From JALZKA01 sp033856515 (GTDB taxonomy: Bacteria; Actinomycetota; Thermoleophilia; Solirubrobacterales; 70-9), in the NCBI GenBank assembly GCA_033856515.1, contig JAWVEY010000055.1, forward strand, positions 1-64,000: a stretch of 64,000 nt of DNA, in the 5' to 3' direction. The position numbers were made by a program, and so were the translations under genes. Positions 59,687 through 64,000 of the stretch are shown here, one piece after another (position 1 is the first letter of the stretch; each line of letters opens with the position of its first letter). The notes under the pieces were generated by a model. That model ran no database searches, was not told the origin of the DNA, and was given only the letters and a program-made list of their open reading frames with translations.

Positions 59687-60100
59687 TCAGGGCGCTATGA
59701 AGTACAGGACAGGCTTCGAGACGTCCTTGAGGCAGACACCGTTGTTCCCGAACGTCGATTTCGTCACCAGCGCGTCGACTTCCTGGTTGGGCTCCGCCGG
59801 CCCGCTGAATGTCTTGTACTCGCCGTTCCCGTCGGTCTCCGTGGTCGCGAAGACATCGCCGTCCTCTTCGCGGAGCTTGACCACTCTGCCGGCGACGCAG
59901 GTGTTCTTCTTCGACTTGACTTCACCGTAGAGATATGACCCCATGTCGCAGGGAGGCGGCCCGACGACGCCGCAGGCTTGATAGCCGAGCGTCACCTTCG
60001 ACTCGATCTTCTTCGTGCCGCCCGCTGTGGCCGAATTCCCCGCGATGGCGACGGCGGCTATCGCTACCGCACCAAACAAGCGACCCTGCCTCCATCTCAT
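59687..60100 (-). CDS. Secreted hypothetical protein
   Basis: A 137-residue exported protein with a signal peptide (LFGAVAIAAVAIAGNSATA) and a short beta-sandwich-like mature part with cysteines in YQACGVVGPPPCDMG, NTCVAGRVVKL and VCLKDVS, so probably disulfide-bonded. ATG 60100 has TACCGT (60108-60113, minus strand) 7 nt upstream. Upstream of ccr on the same strand. Function unknown. Confidence 0.7.
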   Translation of the reverse strand: MRWRQGRLFGAVAIAAVAIAGNSATAGGTKKIESKVTLGYQACGVVGPPPCDMGSYLYGEVKSKKNTCVAGRVVKLREEDGDVFATTETDGNGEYKTFSGPAEPNQEVDALVTKSTFGNNGVCLKDVSKPVLYFIAP

Positions 60101-60181
60101 GGGCGAGACGGTAGCCCTTTGGCCGCCGGATTGCAACGTCAGGAACCCGTCCGAAGGCGCGACTACCTTCGAGAATCCACT

Positions 60182-61486
60182 ATGGAAGCCTCGGAGAAAC
60201 CACAACTTCAGATCGGCGACGAGCCTGACGGGACCGTCCGCGCGCTCGGCGACCGGATCGTCATCGAGGCGCTTACGGTCGACGATCGGCGCGCCGCGGA
60301 AGTCGTCCGTGACCGAGCTCAGGCCGGCAGCTTGCCATCAGAGACCGTCCGCAAGGCGATCGAGATCGGCGCCCGCGTCCTCGACTCCGAGGAGACCGCG
60401 GTCAACGTCGACTACGTCCGCCGCGAAATCGAGGCCAGCCTTGGCGAGTTGGACGAAAAGCTCGAAGGAACTCTCACGGCTTCGGCGGAATCGATCAGCG
60501 AGTCACTCGCGGAAGTATTCGAAGGCGACGAATCTCTGCTTGCGCAGGTCCGGGAAACGATTGCCAAGAACACTCACGAGACCCTTCAGGCCATGAGCCA
60601 AGTGCTGACTGCGGAGGACAGTACGAACCCGCTCGTGGCAGTCCAAAAGCAGCTCGGCAAGGCGATGCTCGAGGCCGAGGAGCGAAGCCGGGCCGAAGTA
60701 GAGCGTTTGCGCGATTCCCACTCAAAGGAAGCGCGGGCCATGCAAGGGCAGGTCGCGGAGCTTCGCAAGGAACTCGCCCGCCTGCTCGAGCGCGATGACG
60801 CCGACGACCGCGTCGCCGAGGCCGAGGAGGCCGGCACGCGCAAGGGCATCTCCTTCGAGGAGAAGGTCTTCGCGGCAATCGAGCAGATCGCATCGATCCG
60901 CAACGACTGCGCGATGCACACCGGCGGCGAGGGGGCCGAGGGCGGCGGCAAGAAGGGCGATGTCCTGGTCGAGCTGGGGGCCGCCGAAGGTCCCTCCGCG
61001 GGCCGGATCGTTTTCGAGTGCAAGGACAAGCAGCTTTCAAAGCGCGCGGCCTGGGACGAGCTCAACGCCGCCATGGCCTCCCGCGCGGCGTCCTTCGGCG
61101 TCCTCGTCGTGGCCGGCGACGACCGTGTGCCGGCGGGTCGCGAGCAGCTCCGCGAGTACGAGGGGAACAAGCTCATCGTCTCGGTCGACCGCGAGGATCC
61201 TGACGATCTGCCGCTGGCGCTTGCTTACCGTCTAGCCGCCGCTCGGGTGACGATGGCTCGCGACCGTGACCTCACGGTTGACGCGGCCGAAGTCCGGTCC
61301 GTCACCGAGGAGGCGCTCTCCTGCCTCCAGCAGGCTCAGGCGATCAAGTCGGCGCTGACAGGGATCAAGACCTCGTCGGACCGAGCCCGGTCCGGGCTCG
61401 ACGAGATGATCGCGACGCTTCAGGTGAAGCTCGACCGGATCGACTCGCTGGTTGCGGAAGCGGCCGACGAGGCCGAACAGGACTAG
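60182..61486 (+). CDS. Coiled-coil protein with PD-(D/E)xK-like nuclease domain (DUF2130-like)
   Basis: A 434-residue soluble protein with a long acidic coiled coil (about 45-215, e.g. EEVERLRDSHSKEARAMQGQVAELRKELARLLERDD-type heptads), a short KGISFEEKVFAAIEQIASIR segment, and a C-terminal domain with GDVLVEL, then IVFECKDKQLSKRAAWDEL and FGVLVVAGDDRVP. The D...E-x-K arrangement matches PD-(D/E)xK restriction-like folds and the DUF2130 family. Its C-terminal 60 residues again look coiled. ATG 60182. Possible DNA-processing role. Confidence 0.75.
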   Translation: MEASEKPQLQIGDEPDGTVRALGDRIVIEALTVDDRRAAEVVRDRAQAGSLPSETVRKAIEIGARVLDSEETAVNVDYVRREIEASLGELDEKLEGTLTASAESISESLAEVFEGDESLLAQVRETIAKNTHETLQAMSQVLTAEDSTNPLVAVQKQLGKAMLEAEERSRAEVERLRDSHSKEARAMQGQVAELRKELARLLERDDADDRVAEAEEAGTRKGISFEEKVFAAIEQIASIRNDCAMHTGGEGAEGGGKKGDVLVELGAAEGPSAGRIVFECKDKQLSKRAAWDELNAAMASRAASFGVLVVAGDDRVPAGREQLREYEGNKLIVSVDREDPDDLPLALAYRLAAARVTMARDRDLTVDAAEVRSVTEEALSCLQQAQAIKSALTGIKTSSDRARSGLDEMIATLQVKLDRIDSLVAEAADEAEQD

Positions 61487-61920
61487 GGCAGCAGCAGGTC
61501 GTTCTGGGACGACTCGCCGGGCGGACCGACGGTGATGGCGGCCGGCGCGATTGCCTCGTCGCCGGCAATCGCCTGGTACTTGCCCTCCTCGAGAGCGGCT
61601 TTGATCGAACCGGTCCCGCGCGGCGGGATGTCGCCGGACGCGGGGTCCTCGTCGCCCGGGCCATCCAGGATGAGCCGGGTCGGTTCCTCGGTCTGATTCG
61701 AGATCGTGATCACGACCAGTCCGGCGGCCGGGTCGCTGGGCGCGATCGAGACAGCCTTCTTGTCGATCGCCGCCGTCAGCTCGACCGGGCTGGGCGGGCG
61801 CGGGTTGTTCTCGAAGTCTTCTTCGCCGCAGCCTGAGACGCCCACGATCAAAGCGAGGCCGACACCGGCCGCCACTACGCGGGAGCCTCCAAGGTTCTGG
61901 GCTACCTCCCGGATCCTCAT
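61483..61920 (-). CDS. Lipoprotein of unknown function
   Basis: A 145-residue lipoprotein: signal and lipobox VGLALIVGVSGC at about residue 20-31, followed by a beta-sandwich-like domain (LVVITISNQTEEPTRLILDGPG, GTGSIKAALEEGKYQAIAG) that could be cupredoxin-like without visible copper ligands. The stop shares CTAG with the upstream plus-strand gene. Function unknown. Confidence 0.72.
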   Translation of the reverse strand: MRIREVAQNLGGSRVVAAGVGLALIVGVSGCGEEDFENNPRPPSPVELTAAIDKKAVSIAPSDPAAGLVVITISNQTEEPTRLILDGPGDEDPASGDIPPRGTGSIKAALEEGKYQAIAGDEAIAPAAITVGPPGESSQNDLLLP

Positions 61921-61962
61921 CTCCGAGCGGAACCCTATTCGACGGAAAGGTCGCCTGTCATC

Positions 61963-62913
61963 TCACAACTGTTCGAACGGCAGTTCGACCACCTCTGCCG
62001 CGACGTCATCGCCGACCTGTACCTCGGCCCCCGGCTCAGCCTCGCGCCGCAGAATCGCCAGCGCGATCGGCCCGTGGACCGGGGAGAGGACGGCGGTTCC
62101 GACCTTTCCTAGCTCGCGTTCTCCGAGGCTCACGACCGAGCCGGCCTCGGCGGCTTGCGAGAGGCGCAGGCCTCTTAGATGGCGGTTCGGCTTGCCCTTG
62201 TAGTGAAGGCGGGCCACCGTCTCCTGGCCGATGTAGCACCCCTTGGTGAAGCTCACCGCACGCTCGTTGATACCGGCTTCCTGCGGGATCGTTTCCTGGG
62301 TCATCTCACGGCCGAAGCGCGGGCGTCCGCTCTCGACGCGGAGGATCTCGAGAGCTTCCTCGGTTACTGCCGCCACGCCGCGCTTTTCGAGCGCGGTCAG
62401 CGCGCGATCTGCGTCGTCGGCGTCGACGACGAGGTCAAGGCCCTGATCGGTGCGAATAACCATGGCCTCGATCCCGTCGAAATCCGTCGCCGCGTGGTCG
62501 TTCTCAGAGCGAAGAGGAGGGAGACCCGTCTTCTCAGAGGAAGCGGGACCGACCAACGAGATCAGCGCGAGCTCGCCTGTTTGGTCTTCGATCGAGACGT
62601 CTCGTCCGATCGCGTACATCGTGAGATGGCGAAGGACTGCGGCGAGGGTCTCCGGCTCGACGCCAATCCGGACGTCGTCTGCGGTCCGGAGGACCCTCAT
62701 GTCGGCCTGCATCTTGCCCTTGCGGTCAAGGAGGGCCGAGTAGGCGCCCTGGCCGGCCTCGAGCGCCTCTACGTCGTTGGTCAGCTGCCCTTGCAGGTAC
62801 TCGGCGGCGTCTTGGCCGCTGACCACGACGATGCCGCGCTCGCGCCGTGCGGCGCCCGCCTCCTCGCGAAGGGCGCGGTACTGCCCGTCCAGCTCGATCG
62901 CAAGCTCGCTCAC
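61963..62913 (-). CDS. ygfZ: Folate-binding protein YgfZ
   Basis: A 316-residue tetrahydrofolate-binding protein of the YgfZ/GcvT-like family, involved in iron-sulfur enzyme maturation and tRNA modification. The signature KGCYIGQETVARLHYKG is complete near residue 226-242, and QGQLTNDVEALEAG with LLDRKGKMQADMRV lie in the N-terminal third. GTG 62913 is preceded 7 nt by TAGAAT (62921-62926, minus strand). Divergent from the multicopper oxidase gene. Confidence 0.92.
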   Translation of the reverse strand: MSELAIELDGQYRALREEAGAARRERGIVVVSGQDAAEYLQGQLTNDVEALEAGQGAYSALLDRKGKMQADMRVLRTADDVRIGVEPETLAAVLRHLTMYAIGRDVSIEDQTGELALISLVGPASSEKTGLPPLRSENDHAATDFDGIEAMVIRTDQGLDLVVDADDADRALTALEKRGVAAVTEEALEILRVESGRPRFGREMTQETIPQEAGINERAVSFTKGCYIGQETVARLHYKGKPNRHLRGLRLSQAAEAGSVVSLGERELGKVGTAVLSPVHGPIALAILRREAEPGAEVQVGDDVAAEVVELPFEQL

Positions 62914-62970
62914 TCGTCGGATTCTAGGTGGGGAACGCCTTTGAGGTTTTGATGTGTCAAACTTTGATTT

Positions 62971-64000
62971 GTGGACGAACTAAACAAGGAGGACGAGCGC
63001 GCCCACAAGCTCAGCCGCCGCAGGCTCCTGGCTGGCGGTCTTGCAGCGGCGCCGGCGCTTGCCGCGCTTAATGAGGTCGTGCCGCAATCCCAGGCGAGCG
63101 CGCCGGCACCGGCGATGGGCGTTGATCACGCTCACCTCAACGGGCTTGGCACTGCGGGCGCGACGTTCAGGGGCGGGCAGACCGTCAATCACAAGGCGAA
63201 CGGCTTCAACCCCACCGACGTCCTTCGCGACTTCGACTACGGGACGACAACGCGGCTCGCCTCGGGGCGCGTTCTTCGCGAGTGGCAGCTGATCGCCGCC
63301 GACAAGGAGATCGAGGTCGCGCCGGGAGTGAAGTTCCCCGCCTGGACCTACAACGGCCGGGTGCCGGGGCCGACGCTCCGTTGCACCGAGGGCGACCTTC
63401 TTCGAATCACCTTCATCAACGGCTCTTCCCACCCGCACACGGTCCACTTTCATGGCCTCCACCCATCGGCGATGGACGGCGTGCCGGGCGCGGGCGCCGG
63501 GATCATCGAGCCGGGCCACTCGACGGTTTACGAGTTCGATGCCGAGCCCTTCGGCGTCCACCTCTACCACTGCCACGTCTCGCCGCTCGCCGAGCACATC
63601 GCGCGTGGCATGTACGGCACGTTCATCGTCGACCCCAAGGTTGGTCGTGAGGACGCTGACGAGCTGGTCATGGTCCAGAACGGCTGGAACACGACTTTCG
63701 ACGCCGAGAGCAACCAGCTCTATGCCGTGAACGCGATCCCGTTCCACTTCGTGAACGAGCCGATCCAGGTCGCGCGCGACGAGCTGATCCGGATCTACCT
63801 CGTGAACATCCTGGAGTACGACCCGATCAACTCGTTCCACATCCACGGGAACTTCTTCAACTACTTCCCGACCGGCACCTCGCTCACCCCGACCGAGTTC
63901 ACCGACACGGTGATCCAGGGACAGGCGCAGCGCGGCATCCTGGAGATGAATTTCCCCAACCCGGGCGAGTTCATGTTCCACGCCCACAAGACGGAGTTCG
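62971..64000 (+). CDS. Multicopper oxidase, 5' part, Tat-exported (partial)
   Basis: The gene runs off the right edge; 343 codons are present. A twin-arginine signal (LSRRRLLAGGLAA) starts at about residue 14. The first cupredoxin domain has type-3/2-like HTVHFHGLH and the type-1 block YHCHVSPLAEHIARGMYG (Cys, His, Met). A second domain begins near FHFVNEPI and has SFHIHGNFF and MFHAHKTEF. This is the layout of two-domain laccase- or nitrite-reductase-like oxidases. GTG 62971. No stop inside the window, so the length and final ligands are unknown. Confidence 0.87.
   Translation, partial: MDELNKEDERAHKLSRRRLLAGGLAAAPALAALNEVVPQSQASAPAPAMGVDHAHLNGLGTAGATFRGGQTVNHKANGFNPTDVLRDFDYGTTTRLASGRVLREWQLIAADKEIEVAPGVKFPAWTYNGRVPGPTLRCTEGDLLRITFINGSSHPHTVHFHGLHPSAMDGVPGAGAGIIEPGHSTVYEFDAEPFGVHLYHCHVSPLAEHIARGMYGTFIVDPKVGREDADELVMVQNGWNTTFDAESNQLYAVNAIPFHFVNEPIQVARDELIRIYLVNILEYDPINSFHIHGNFFNYFPTGTSLTPTEFTDTVIQGQAQRGILEMNFPNPGEFMFHAHKTEF

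Overview
The window is dense, high-GC bacterial chromosome with about 79 protein genes, one structural RNA, no gene-free stretch over about 300 bases, and no tRNA, rRNA, insertion sequence, phage or CRISPR array that I can see. Gene content points to an actinobacterium, most likely class Thermoleophilia (Solirubrobacterales/Gaiellales type). The pointers are a GlnA2-type glutamine synthetase, an Rv2578c-like radical SAM protein, GTP-dependent PEP carboxykinase, crotonyl-CoA carboxylase/reductase, an LLM-class flavin oxidoreductase, many GTG/TTG starts and several small SnoaL-like proteins beginning MSQENVE. The taxonomic call is inference.

Layout. 1-425: rnpB with its own promoter and a strong terminator. 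0.4-2.3 kb: a small unknown protein and glutamine synthetase. 2.4-8.2 kb: a copper-binding lipoprotein divergent from an ECF sigma/anti-sigma pair, a ZIP metal transporter, then a DUF1800-DUF1501-cupredoxin operon. 8.2-13.6 kb: SnoaL-like proteins, a YyaL/SSP411 thioredoxin-domain protein and a PAS-PAS-GGDEF-EAL protein. 13.6-15.7 kb: a MarR regulator divergent from a ring-cleaving dioxygenase and an esterase, resembling the Bacillus MhqR/MhqO/MhqD quinone-response set. 15.7-21.2 kb: a radical SAM protein, an RTX-repeat protein, three tandem SnoaL-like genes, two cupins, an FMN reductase and a metallo-beta-lactamase-fold hydrolase. 21.2-28.4 kb: an MFS transporter, DUF485-ActP acetate uptake, an acyl-CoA synthetase and a sucC-sucD-ferredoxin operon. 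28.4-35.8 kb: a PQQ-type sugar dehydrogenase lipoprotein, a BASS transporter, a two-component system and PEP carboxykinase. 35.8-45.3 kb: a thioesterase, a CBS-DRTGG pyrophosphatase, malyl-CoA lyase, and a six-gene run with an acyl-CoA dehydrogenase and a MaoC hydratase. 45.4-53.8 kb: a diguanylate cyclase, a universal stress protein, hydrolases, secreted unknowns and ethylmalonyl-CoA mutase. 53.8-64 kb: an MBL-fold hydrolase, a ClpS-like adaptor, a LysR regulator, crotonyl-CoA carboxylase/reductase, a coiled-coil PD-(D/E)xK-like protein, YgfZ and the start of a multicopper oxidase running off the right edge.

How the genes fit together. The clearest theme is acetate/C2 assimilation by the ethylmalonyl-CoA pathway. 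Ccr (58374-59630), Ecm (51790-53799), a candidate methylsuccinyl-CoA dehydrogenase (40602-41798), a candidate mesaconyl-CoA hydratase (44410-44955) and malyl-CoA lyase (37926-38975) lie within 22 kb but not in one operon. Acetate permease and PEP carboxykinase are nearby.

A second theme is architectural. About two dozen genes carry a TANNNT-like hexamer ending 6-8 nt before the start codon, the same distance that separates the rnpB -10 box from the RNA 5' end. Leaderless transcription therefore looks common here. Five convergent gene pairs share a single CTAG as both stop codons.
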